This document shows, piece after piece, positions 1 through 7,248 of a stretch of 64,000 nucleotides of DNA (position 1 is its first letter; each line of letters opens with the position of its first letter). This DNA is from Bacteroidota bacterium. Its GTDB lineage: Bacteria; Bacteroidota; Bacteroidia; Cytophagales; Cyclobacteriaceae. Made by a program: the position numbers and the translations under genes. The notes below the pieces were generated by a model. The model saw nothing but the letters and a program-made list of their open reading frames with translations, was not told the origin of the DNA and did not search any database. The stretch is from positions 1-64,000 of the forward strand of contig JAEYWY010000022.1 in assembly GCA_023428695.1 (NCBI GenBank), written 5' to 3'.

Positions 1-155
1 ACCAGATGTAAAGATAACCGTTTTGTTCGATCTCAAGGGTTTGGTCGAAGCCCATTTGGATGGGTTCGTTGCCGGGTAGGTATAACGAAGCCTGGTCCGA
101 GGCGGCCGTTTCCGGAACGCGGAAGCGGCGAAAGCTCACTACCTCCAAAACTCAG
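1..155 (-). pseudogene. RHS core fragment, start of a further displaced RHS cassette (runs off the left edge)
   Basis: Read on the minus strand, bases 1 to about 150 match the segment at about 12090-12235 of the full RHS gene, with scattered differences. The translation contains FRVPETAASDQASLYLPGNE followed by MGFDQTLEIEQNGYLYIW, the same string as residues 1625-1665 of the 1979-aa protein. Upstream an in-frame TGA lies at about 158 and no ATG is present, so this is a 5'-truncated copy whose tip lies outside the window. It is the third partial copy besides those ending near 2427 and 4022. Displaced RHS C-terminal cassettes downstream of a complete rhs gene are known from Enterobacteria; applying that model here is inference. 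Confidence 0.75.
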
Positions 156-195
156 AAGCTGTTATAAACGAACGAAATCGTAACTTACATTACTT

Positions 196-765
196 ATGGC
201 TCTTGAACTTTCAATTCACTACGACTTGCGTACAGCTACTTTCTATAAAGGAAGGGATGTACAATTTATCGGTAAAACAAAAAAACGATTCTGGAAAATT
301 AACTGGACACTCTTCGATCAGTCAAATGCAGTAGTGGCCTTCTACGTTCTAAAACAAAAACCATTTTTCTTAAACTGTAAATTACTGATCGACTATAAGA
401 GAGAAGAAAAGTCCAGCCAATTGGCTTTTTTCTACAAGGTCTGGAAAGCGCCTCATATAAAATTTGAGTACCAAAATGATCAATTCCTGATCATCATTCA
501 TGTTGGCAATAAATTCTCATTCTTTAAAAATGAAAAGCAATTTGCTTCCCTTGAAAAAGAAAAGATTTCAATCGGCTTGGGCAAAAAGTATAAGGTGGTT
601 GCTGACGCAAATACCCCACCTGATCTTCTTGCTATAATGTCTTATGCTATCCTAATTATTACAGAGGATGAATTCGAGCAAGCCGCTGACTTTAACGTTG
701 ATCTTGGAAATTTAGGACCTGAACTAAGAAGTTTTAATCAAACCTGGAAAGCAGAAAATAATTAA
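196..765 (+). CDS. hypothetical protein, possibly of the LURP-one/tubby-like fold
   Basis: A 189-residue soluble protein without signal peptide. The pattern of short beta strands (YDLRTATFYKG, DVQFIGKT, WKINWTLFD, AVVAFYVLK) ending in a hydrophobic helix (LLAIMSYAILIITED) resembles the LURP-one-related/tubby C-terminal-like barrel with its central helix; this is a weak pattern match, not an identification. It is the only plus-strand gene within the RHS cassette array and meets the minus-strand lipoprotein gene tail to tail, the two stop codons being adjacent at 765/766. Its composition is AT-rich, like the cassette tips around it. It could be an accessory or immunity gene of the array or an unrelated insertion. 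No promoter was recognised. Confidence 0.6.
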   Translation: MALELSIHYDLRTATFYKGRDVQFIGKTKKRFWKINWTLFDQSNAVVAFYVLKQKPFFLNCKLLIDYKREEKSSQLAFFYKVWKAPHIKFEYQNDQFLIIIHVGNKFSFFKNEKQFASLEKEKISIGLGKKYKVVADANTPPDLLAIMSYAILIITEDEFEQAADFNVDLGNLGPELRSFNQTWKAENN

Positions 766-1368
766 TTAAGCTGGCTTTAACGAGTTTAAAATATTTTCAA
801 ACAATCGCCTGTAATTAATATAACTGCCATGCTCATCATTCTCTGCCATCATGCTCAAAGCAAATGCGTGTGATTTATCATCCAAAATAACAAATGCAGT
901 CGTTCCGCCTAAGTTGGTATCATTTTCAAACATCTTATAGTCCACAACCTTAATTTTAAATTCACCCACCTGCTTATCAAGACTACTCACTAATTGAAAG
1001 TTTTTAAACTTTGCCTGGAATGACGTTAGAAATAATTCAGCGCAATCCTCCAATGTTAATTGCTGTTCAAGTGGAATAAATCGAGCTACTAAATTTGGAC
1101 AAAATACTCTTCCTGTATCACAATTCATTTTAAACACAAACATTGTCTCACTTAGCTTATCCGATTTCCAATTGTGCGGAGCATCTATTGCTATGCGATA
1201 GTCGTGAAAAATAAATGTAGAATCAGAAAACTTATTGGTCATATCGTCTCTTTTCACATCAGTCTGCTTTTCTTCTTTAATACTTCGAGAACATCCCACG
1301 ACAAAAACGAAAATTGAAACTGATAGAATGCAATTCAACACTTTTTGAAAACTCATTAGCTCCTTCAT
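766..1368 (-). CDS. lipoprotein, candidate immunity protein of the adjacent RHS cassette
   Basis: About 200 residues. The N-terminus has a lipoprotein signal, a hydrophobic stretch (CILSVSIFVFVVGC) ending in a lipobox cysteine, so the product should be anchored in the outer or inner membrane. The start at 1368 (MKELMSFQ) lies 4 nt after the stop of the RHS cassette at 1373; an ATG at 1356 also gives a good signal, and the longer reading overlaps the cassette. The mature part (YRIAIDAPHNW, late YRRLFENILNSLK) resembles the PsbP/DcrB-like fold seen in many small secreted proteins, by pattern only. Its place directly behind a variable RHS tip is the usual position of an immunity gene. The immunity role is inferred from position. 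Confidence 0.6.
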   Translation of the reverse strand: MKELMSFQKVLNCILSVSIFVFVVGCSRSIKEEKQTDVKRDDMTNKFSDSTFIFHDYRIAIDAPHNWKSDKLSETMFVFKMNCDTGRVFCPNLVARFIPLEQQLTLEDCAELFLTSFQAKFKNFQLVSSLDKQVGEFKIKVVDYKMFENDTNLGGTTAFVILDDKSHAFALSMMAENDEHGSYINYRRLFENILNSLKPA

Positions 1369-1372
1369 TTGA

Positions 1373-2416
1373 TTAAAGACTAAACCCAACTTTTAAATTA
1401 ACATCAGCTCCGAGTATGAATTGTGCTCCAGCACCAATGTCAATACCGTAAAAATCTTTTTTCTTGCCACCTCTAATCGCAGCTTCCGGTCGCCTTCCAG
1501 GAAAATTACTTTTATTATTCTTCTGGACTACCGGAACCAGTAGATTTATTCCTGCTGATGATTCGTAATCTTCAGACCATCCATTGTGAACACGTTGACT
1601 TTGTTCAGCATATGCTCCAACGCTAAGTTTATTTTTTCCACCAAGAGGCACACTCACATTGGCGCTGATTCCATTTGATACAAGTTGATCACCATCTTTG
1701 CCTGCATATCTTCCAGTCCAAGAATCAGGATTGAGAGGGTCGGTTAAATCTCCTTTTCCCTGTAATAGATTTAGATTAACAACATTGATATCTGCATTCG
1801 CAGATAAGCCATACAATGTTCCATGAATTTTAGCCCTTATGCCGATATCCACATTCGCACTACCTTCAAGAACAAAATCAAAACTATTCCACCAACTCAC
1901 AACGCTGTCCCAAATTGAAGGCGTTACCACAACTTCATCCATCATAGTAACCCATCCATCACTTGTAAATATTTGATTCCCCTTTATGTCTCCAATTACC
2001 GGATCAGTGACTCCACCACGAGGATCAACGATATTAACGGGATTATTTCCAAATGCCACGTACGGTGACCAGAACTCTCTATATGGATCGGGGATCAACC
2101 ACCTTCCAATCACCGGATCATACTCCCTCAACTCAAAATGATTCCATCCCGTCTCGTCATCCTTCTCGGCAAACTGCCCCTGGTAGCCGTAGCGGTATGA
2201 AGCGATATCCGATTTCTGTTCTCGGATGACATCTCCCCACACGCCATAATCGGTTGCCTGAACAACAAAGTGTTCCTCATGCGTGATCGTCAAGTCGTCA
2301 AACCAAACGCGAGCCTCCTTGCTCTCGTTGCTTAACCAGATGTAAAGATAACCGTTTTGTTCGATCTCAAGGGTTTGGTTGAAGCCCATTTCCACAGGTT
2401 CGCCTTCAACATACAA
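1373..2416 (-). CDS. displaced RHS C-terminal cassette, N-terminally truncated
   Basis: The ORF holds the conserved RHS core, first QTLEIEQNGYLYIWLSNESK, then YRYGYQGQFAEKD, WNHFELREYDPVIGRW and a final NPVNIVDPRGG, roughly residues 10-130. A unique tip of about 215 residues follows. The core is nearly identical to residues 1640-1773 of the 1979-aa protein. The homology continues a few codons upstream of the ORF, where the parent's Gln codon CAG (in SDQASLY) reads TAG at about 2425; only a TTG is available as start, so free expression is doubtful. The tip has glycine- and valine-rich alternating strands (residues SANVDIGIRA, ISANVSVPLGGKNKLSVGAY) and no catalytic motif I recognise. It is followed by a lipoprotein gene. 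Most likely a silent donor that becomes active after recombination into the full gene. Confidence 0.75.
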   Translation of the reverse strand: MYVEGEPVEMGFNQTLEIEQNGYLYIWLSNESKEARVWFDDLTITHEEHFVVQATDYGVWGDVIREQKSDIASYRYGYQGQFAEKDDETGWNHFELREYDPVIGRWLIPDPYREFWSPYVAFGNNPVNIVDPRGGVTDPVIGDIKGNQIFTSDGWVTMMDEVVVTPSIWDSVVSWWNSFDFVLEGSANVDIGIRAKIHGTLYGLSANADINVVNLNLLQGKGDLTDPLNPDSWTGRYAGKDGDQLVSNGISANVSVPLGGKNKLSVGAYAEQSQRVHNGWSEDYESSAGINLLVPVVQKNNKSNFPGRRPEAAIRGGKKKDFYGIDIGAGAQFILGADVNLKVGFSL

Positions 2417-2528
2417 GGATGCCTAGTCCTGACAAGTGTCAACTGAGATTTTGAGTAAGTCATCGCTTGGTATGACGCATGGACCTGAAATGCAATCATC
2501 GTCGAGTCTGTCTCAGCGAATGCGGGTA

Positions 2529-3218
2529 TTACGATTCAATAGCAATATCCTCCAATACAGAGGGCGAAATGCCTGCGACTTCGCTTAGTTTTTGAATCAC
2601 GACGTCCTTGAATTCACGCTGAAATAGTTCCTTGTTATTGGAATACAGAATGCCCCTATTCAGCGAAGAAAAACTATCCAGGAAATCCTCCATTTTGTCG
2701 ATGTAATAAAAGCGATTAGGTTGAAAAGTAGCTAGGCCTAATTTTTCAATGACCCGCACAGGAAGCAGCGCTAATAGGATCGCCAATCCGACGGTAACTC
2801 CCGCCGGCAAGGTGAGTAAAATTTCGATATGACGGAAAGCTATGCGATAGAAGAAGTAAAATGAGATCAAAAATGCACCTACCAAAACGAAAAATTCTCC
2901 GGTGGATATTGCAAGCGGTGGTAGCCGATACATCAGCGCCGACTGAATTGCGCTGTAATCCCGGATTCTTGTTTTGACTGGGAATGCCTCCCTGATTGGA
3001 GTGTCATTTTGAAGATTCCTGGCGAGAATCGCTTGAAATCTGTAAAGAAAAATCTTCTTAAGTAGTTTTTCAGATATAACGTCGTTACTGGTGTATACGT
3101 TGAAATAGAAACTAACAAACTGGCCGACTGTAAACATGCTTTCGCCAACCTCCAACTCCATTTTGTTAACATCCAATAAAGAGTCAAGGTAGTCTTGTAA
3201 TTTTGCTGATGTCATCAT
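2529..3218 (-). CDS. membrane protein, candidate immunity protein of RHS cassette 2
   Basis: About 229 residues with two hydrophobic segments in the middle (LAISTGEFFVLVGAFLISFYFFY and ILLTLPAGVTVGLAILLALLP), flanked by soluble N- and C-terminal parts. The ATG at 3218 begins 2 nt after the stop of the RHS cassette (3221); a TTG start would overlap it. This tight coupling is what a toxin-immunity pair would show. Because the preceding tip carries a long alanine/glycine-rich hydrophobic helix region and may act on membranes, an integral-membrane immunity protein would make sense. I do not recognise the family. The alternative is an unrelated membrane protein carried along with the cassette. Confidence 0.6.
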   Translation of the reverse strand: MMTSAKLQDYLDSLLDVNKMELEVGESMFTVGQFVSFYFNVYTSNDVISEKLLKKIFLYRFQAILARNLQNDTPIREAFPVKTRIRDYSAIQSALMYRLPPLAISTGEFFVLVGAFLISFYFFYRIAFRHIEILLTLPAGVTVGLAILLALLPVRVIEKLGLATFQPNRFYYIDKMEDFLDSFSSLNRGILYSNNKELFQREFKDVVIQKLSEVAGISPSVLEDIAIES

Positions 3219-3220
3219 GT

Positions 3221-4009
3221 TCAATTGTCCAACTTATCATAACTCTTATAAGCCTTGTAGACTTTTTTAATCGTCTTCTCGATATCGACTTTCATCTTTG
3301 AGGATGCTCTTTCTAATCCTTTGTGAACCCGCCTGCCTTTCTCGCTCTTATAAAGTAGTGGCTTCAGAACAACCGCCAAATACCCAGCAGCGGCTCTGCT
3401 TTTTGTAGTCAAATATATGTCTACGGCACCCTTGGCTCGCAAATACAACATGCCAGCCTCGCTGTACATTAGGGAGGCCTCGCCATAAGCTGTGGACAGC
3501 ATCCCAGATAGCTCAATAGCGGCTGCAGCGCCTAACAATTCACCCGCGGCAATACCAGCAACAGGTATACCAAGCGCTGTGTACAAAACAGTAGGATCTT
3601 TATTGGCTTGACTTGCTTGGAACAAAGCACCTCGTGCATCCACGGAAGGTGCATTCCCATACAGCCTGACAAAGAGATTATCGTCTCTGAGGCTAGCACC
3701 GAATGAATTGTAAAAATCAAAATTGTATCCGCTAAAGACTTTCGCATCTGGCGCGTAGGATCTCCAACTTCCATCAGTTCCCCCGAATCCAACAAATTTG
3801 CCATCTATAAAAAGTTGATCCTGGCCATCCGCCTCCACTATTCTATAGCTATCCGTTTTCGAATCATAATGAACATGATCAAGAACAGAGCCGCCATCTG
3901 GGTCTATTCCTCCCACAGGATTATTACCCATTCCAACATAAGGAGAATAGAACTGCCCCTTGGGATCAACCGCAGTCCACCGCCCTATCACCGCATCATA
4001 CTCCCTCAA
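3221..4009 (-). CDS. displaced RHS C-terminal cassette 2, possible membrane-active tip
   Basis: The first ~40 codons are the end of the RHS core (REYDAVIGRW, SPYVGMGNNPVGGIDPDGG); homology to the other cores extends upstream over WNHFEL to about 4022 and stops there. The annotated start is a TTG in the core, an in-frame TGA lies near 4080 and no ATG is present, so the piece is truncated. The unique tip (~220 residues) contains a long hydrophobic Ala/Gly-rich stretch (GIPVAGIAAGELLGAAAAIE) followed by further nonpolar helices and a lysine-rich C-terminus (KTIKKVYKAYKSYDK). This is compatible with a pore-forming or membrane-inserting toxin; no nuclease or other catalytic motif was seen. The downstream membrane protein gene starts 2 nt after its stop. 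Confidence 0.7.
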   Translation of the reverse strand: MREYDAVIGRWTAVDPKGQFYSPYVGMGNNPVGGIDPDGGSVLDHVHYDSKTDSYRIVEADGQDQLFIDGKFVGFGGTDGSWRSYAPDAKVFSGYNFDFYNSFGASLRDDNLFVRLYGNAPSVDARGALFQASQANKDPTVLYTALGIPVAGIAAGELLGAAAAIELSGMLSTAYGEASLMYSEAGMLYLRAKGAVDIYLTTKSRAAAGYLAVVLKPLLYKSEKGRRVHKGLERASSKMKVDIEKTIKKVYKAYKSYDKLDN

Positions 4010-4172
4010 CTCAAAATGATTCCACCTTACGCACTCCTTTTCATGCTTTCCAAAATCACTGGAAGCTCCAAAAGCTAATCACTTCAAAGAACGTTACAGG
4101 TCGCTAAAATACGTTTCTCAAAGCAGCCCGGCAACTTTTTCTTTTCATAAGAACTTCTGATGAAAAAGAAAA

Positions 4173-4198
4173 AGAGGCTGTCTCAAAAGGCAGCCTCT
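4173..4198 (-). terminator. hairpin with flanking A/T runs, possible bidirectional terminator
   Basis: AGAGGCTG (4173-4180) pairs with CAGCCTCT (4191-4198) around a 10-nt loop. An A-rich run lies to the left (4163-4172) and a T run to the right (4202-4208), so it could stop transcription from both sides. It sits just after the end of the small minus-strand gene at 4218 and before the cassette array. Confidence 0.55.
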
Positions 4199-4270
4199 CT
4201 CATTTTTTTCTTTGTTTTTAGCTCAAATTCAAAGCTGATTTTTCAAAAATTGGCCTTTTGAGACAGCCTC
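4174..4270. repeat. 18-bp perfect inverted repeat, MITE-like or IS-end relic
   Basis: GAGGCTGTCTCAAAAGGC at 4174-4191 is the exact reverse complement of 4253-4270. The 61 bases between are AT-rich and include the last codons of the small gene ending at 4218. The sequence looks like the terminal repeats of IS elements common in Bacteroidota, but no transposase is present and I see no target duplication. The left arm also forms the stem of the hairpin at 4173-4198. Confidence 0.6.
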
Positions 4271-4439
4271 CTTTCACAGACTTCACTTCATCAGTAAAAA
4301 CAGTTCTCACTTTCTCATCTTCAAGCTGTGGGAACTCTTTCCTTACTGCTTCTACTTCCTGCGATGTGAGTAAGCGTGAACATCCATTATCATCGTTGTG
4401 GATAGCCCAACCATTGGAGTACTTTCTGATGTAATACAT
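4218..4439 (-). CDS. small hypothetical protein at the edge of the integrative element
   Basis: A 73-residue protein if started at the ATG at 4439 (MYYIRKYSNGWAIHNDD); the frame is open further upstream to 4565, but that part is low-complexity and lies in an inverted repeat. The body LTSQEVEAVRKEFPQLEDEK looks like a natural helical sequence. The last ~17 codons fall in the 4174-4270 inverted repeat, so the native C-terminus may have been replaced when the repeat arrived. No family recognised. It lies upstream of the structured region and the recombinases and may belong to the element. Confidence 0.4.
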   Translation of the reverse strand: MYYIRKYSNGWAIHNDDNGCSRLLTSQEVEAVRKEFPQLEDEKVRTVFTDEVKSVKGGCLKRPIFEKSALNLS

Positions 4440-4523
4440 AAACTGATTTGGTTTTAGTGGAACATTTCTAAAAGAAAAAAACAGAAAAAAAAGAAAGCGC
4501 TCCTTCCAGGTGGCGGGGCAGAC

Positions 4524-4617
4524 GGAAGCAAGGTTTTTGAAGAAAAAATTTTTACCTCTTATCAATCAAACACATCAAAAATTTTTTCTTCAAAACCGAA
4601 GGCTTGACCTTGCTTCC
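4524..4617. repeat. 29-bp imperfect inverted repeat
   Basis: GGAAGCAAGG (4524-4533) and the following 19 bases TTTTGAAG..AAATTTTT (4535-4553) are repeated inverted at 4577-4595 and 4608-4617, the right arm having a short insertion between the two blocks. It separates the small gene from the GC-rich structured region. It could be a terminator, a recombinase arm site or part of an element end. Confidence 0.6.
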
Positions 4618-4734
4618 GGCTGAACCGTCCACCTAACTTTGTGCGTCTTTTTTTGATGTGATCTTCACCTGCATTTTGTATTTCTGCTCACATCGATATC
4701 TGATGAACTTCGCTACAACGCATATCACGGTGAG

Positions 4735-5230
4735 GACCGAGCGCGCCCGAGCCAGGCGTATGGGGGGTGCGGGGGGAGCCTGGCGAGGTACAAGGCGCGC
4801 ACGAACAATGGGCATGGGCCGGCCACCGCTTTCCCCCCGCAAAAAAAATCTGGCCGGCCCAATGCCGTGCAAGCACAAGTTGTGAAGTGAGCGGAATGAC
4901 TGAGTGAAGGAGGCACGACTGAACGAACGAATGGAGCGTCCGAGCCGCACAAGGCATGACAAAAGCGTAATGGAAGTAGGTAAAATAAATGTTCATTAAT
5001 CAACCGTGGCGGTGTGACCAAGCAAACACATTTTCTTTTTCATCAGAAGTTTGCTTGGGCACACGGCCACTCCATCGTCCCATTTATTTTACTTACTGGA
5101 ATGGAGCTTTTGGCGTGACTTGTGCCGCGAGGCCTGAACAACTTGTGCGCAGCACTCCGCTTCTTCCTTGTGGCATGCCGAAGGATGCCTAGAGGCGCGT
5201 GGGCATGTGCGGCTGCGGGCGCGTCAGGCG
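4735..5230. other. non-coding GC-rich segment with several strong hairpins
   Basis: This ~500-bp segment differs sharply in base composition from its neighbours and holds nested inverted repeats: GCCAGGC 4751-4757 with GCCTGGC 4778-4784; GGCATGGGCCGGCCA 4811-4825 with TGGCCGGCCC plus ATGCC 4851-4866; and the large palindrome at 4942-5130. The short open frames across it on both strands overlap each other, are rich in Arg, Pro and Ala, and have no plausible protein features. Lying just downstream of two tyrosine recombinases, it could be the element's attachment site, a transfer or single-strand origin, or a structured RNA. The sequence alone cannot separate these. Confidence 0.6.
4942..5130. 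repeat. ~190-nt imperfect palindrome
   Basis: Outer arms 4942-4991 and 5081-5130 match as inverted copies at roughly three quarters of positions, including an exact GTAAAATAAATG at the inner end. Inner arms 5006-5027 and 5049-5070 pair again (GTGGC..CCAAGCAAAC with GTTTGCTTGG..GCCAC). The 21-nt loop at 5028-5048 largely coincides with a sequence repeated elsewhere in the element (4152-4172, 8827-8847). In single-stranded form it would fold into one long hairpin with a few bulges. Confidence 0.75.
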
Positions 5231-5233
5231 GGG

Positions 5234-6250
5234 TCACTTCAACGGATGGTGTATCTTCAATGCTTCCTCTAACTCTTCTACGTTGGCAGCTCTGTATCTT
5301 TCCGTGGTGCTGATGCTGCTGTGTCCGGCCATGTATTGAACGGTTCGTATGTCTTTCTCTTTCAGCCAGTGCGTGATCACACTCTTTCGGATTTGTGTAG
5401 CGTCTTTCACCGTTGGATTTAGCTTTCGAAGATCATCCATTAAAAAACGTACGCTGACTTTAATTTCATCCGATCCATTCAAGCTGATGAACAATTGATG
5501 TTGTAAGGCTTCTTCTCTTACTTCTTTCGGTTTTCGACTCGCATATTTCAAACGTTCTCCACTTTTGATGTCGTGGATAATCTTTGGTCGTGTGACAAGT
5601 AAATATTCCTGCAGGTCAAGGATCTGTTTAGCTTCAAGCTTCAACCACCTTGCTTGTCTTCCGCCCTTGCTGATGGTTTGCTTTGTTCCTGGGATGTAAA
5701 TTTTTCCTTCCTTCAATTTGATGTGACCAGGCTCTAACTTCCTGAGTTCATCCGTGGCAATGGCCTGATAGATGTACAGTCCCAAGATCACTTTGTTACG
5801 TTGTGTTCTCTCGTTGTAGGGTTGGCCGTGTCCTTCGGGATATTTTTCATACAAGTAATCTAGCTTTTCTTTTTCCAGTAAGTCATGTGGGATCCGCTGT
5901 ACTTCTCCTTTCAAGTAGAGATTCGCTGCCGGATTGTTTTCAACTTCTTTCAACTCTTGTAACATCGAGTAGTAATGTCGCACAGCAACAAGCATCATGT
6001 TTGTATTTCGGATACTCCGGTTTTCCTTTCTGCAATAATTGATGAAGCGTAAAAGGTCGTTGTAGGTTGTCGTCTCTGTTGTCAGGTTTTGAGTTATCAA
6101 CCAGGTTAAAAAGTATCCGGTGTAGTTGTTGTAAATCCGTATGCTATCGGGTGAGTACTTTTTCTGATGAAGAAAAAAAGCAAGCTTCTTTTGTTCTTCC
6201 TGGATGTACGGGTCGGTGTAGTTGTATTCAGGTCTTTGCGTGTTCTTCAT
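5234..6250 (-). CDS. tyrosine recombinase/integrase with altered active site
   Basis: 338 residues with the two-domain layout of tyrosine recombinases: an N-terminal SAM-like core-binding domain (about 20-120, KKYSPDSIRIYNNYTGYFLTWL) and a catalytic domain (about 145-335). Visible catalytic positions are the first Arg in ATDELRKLEP, the second Arg in TQIRKSVITHWL, the His in YMAGHSSISTTERY and the nucleophile Tyr in that same motif. The first His of the usual HxxR box is replaced by Thr (TQIR instead of HTLR), while the neighbouring recombinase keeps it. The gene starts inside the end of that recombinase (23-nt overlap), so the two are probably co-translated. Possibly a partner that acts in a heteromeric complex; the function is inferred from the family. 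Confidence 0.85.
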   Translation of the reverse strand: MKNTQRPEYNYTDPYIQEEQKKLAFFLHQKKYSPDSIRIYNNYTGYFLTWLITQNLTTETTTYNDLLRFINYCRKENRSIRNTNMMLVAVRHYYSMLQELKEVENNPAANLYLKGEVQRIPHDLLEKEKLDYLYEKYPEGHGQPYNERTQRNKVILGLYIYQAIATDELRKLEPGHIKLKEGKIYIPGTKQTISKGGRQARWLKLEAKQILDLQEYLLVTRPKIIHDIKSGERLKYASRKPKEVREEALQHQLFISLNGSDEIKVSVRFLMDDLRKLNPTVKDATQIRKSVITHWLKEKDIRTVQYMAGHSSISTTERYRAANVEELEEALKIHHPLK

Positions 6251-7100
6251 GAGCGATATGCGTATAGATTTGGGTGCTCTCTAAACTGCTGTGACCTAAG
6301 AACCTGGCAATCTGCTCCAACTTCATTCCTGATTGCAGTAAGTGCGTGGCGATGCTGTGCCGTAACGTATGCAAGCCTACGGGCTTATCTATTCGCGCAA
6401 TGTCTTTCAGGATCTGTAACCGTTCATAGAGTGCATTCTTTTTCATCGGTGAGCCATACCAGCCAGTAAACAATGCATTGTGTTTTCGCTTGCGAAGTAA
6501 TACAGGCCGTGAGTATGTCAGGTAATTTTCAATGTCGTGCTTTATTTTCGCAGTGATCGGAACGTAACGCTCTTTATATCCCTTCCCCTTCCTGATGTAG
6601 AGTAAACTTCTTTGCAAGAGCACATCTTCGGTCTGTATGTGCTCACCTTCATTTGCCCGAACACCACAACCGTAAAACACACCCAACAAAACACGTTCAC
6701 GCAGGGCCAGTAATCCGTTGTCTTTTATTCCTGGATCGTGATATTCTTCGGTGGCTTTGTACAGGCTCTCGATCTCTTTGAGGGTAAGGATCTCCGGTGT
6801 GCCTGCATCTTTTCCTTTGATACTTAGTGGTACATCAAAGCTTTCCTGTTTCGTTTCTCGCAGATACGTGCTGTAGAGTACTAGCGCATTACGATATGTT
6901 TTGAGCGAGTGAAGGCTTAATGCTCGTTGTGATAAATAAACAAACCATTGGTTGATTAAATCTGCTGTGATGCCATCCGTATTTTGTTGCTGTTGCCACA
7001 CTAAAAATTCCTGCAGTAAACGAGGTCTGCTTTTGATTGCTGATGGTGAGTAGTTCAATGTTTCGAGCCAGATTCTAAAGCTATTGATGATCTGTTCCAT
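6228..7100 (-). CDS. tyrosine recombinase, XerC/XerD-like
   Basis: 290 residues; ATG at 7100 chosen because the codon giving the longer reading (7112) is TTG. Core-binding domain at about 1-95 (FRIWLETLNYSPSAIKSR), catalytic domain to the end. All key residues are visible: Arg in GCGVRANEGEHI, the box HTLRHSIATHLL, His in FLGHSSLESTQIY and the Tyr nucleophile. It resembles XerC/D in length but sits in a tandem with a second recombinase and a primase, so it is an element integrase rather than the chromosome dimer resolvase. It performs strand cleavage and exchange at att sites through a 3'-phosphotyrosyl intermediate. Confidence 0.9.
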   Translation of the reverse strand: MEQIINSFRIWLETLNYSPSAIKSRPRLLQEFLVWQQQQNTDGITADLINQWFVYLSQRALSLHSLKTYRNALVLYSTYLRETKQESFDVPLSIKGKDAGTPEILTLKEIESLYKATEEYHDPGIKDNGLLALRERVLLGVFYGCGVRANEGEHIQTEDVLLQRSLLYIRKGKGYKERYVPITAKIKHDIENYLTYSRPVLLRKRKHNALFTGWYGSPMKKNALYERLQILKDIARIDKPVGLHTLRHSIATHLLQSGMKLEQIARFLGHSSLESTQIYTHIAHEEHAKT

Positions 7101-7142
7101 GATGATTGCCAAAGTCCGTTACTATGCGTTTTCGTGATCCAC

Positions 7143-7228
7143 TGACCCACTGCCCTTAACTCTCTGATGTTCTTTCGCTTGAGTGGGTCACTAACTCTAC
7201 TGACCCACTACTGACCCACTGACCCAGT
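7143..7228. repeat. iteron-like TGACCCACT repeats
   Basis: TGACCCACT occurs at 7143-7151, 7201-7209 and 7212-7220, an inverted copy AGTGGGTCA at 7182-7190, and a one-base variant TGACCCAGT at 7220-7228. They fill the 148-bp gap between the primase-helicase and the first recombinase. Such clusters next to a replication gene often mark a replication origin or a regulator-binding region. Confidence 0.6.
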
Positions 7229-7248
7229 CCGAGCCGGACGGGCAATAC

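Noticed and set aside
4633..5313. Overlapping short ORFs on both strands in the GC-rich segment
   Set aside because: They overlap in several frames, have Arg/Pro/Ala-rich composition, no initiation context and no domain; the DNA is better explained by inverted repeats.
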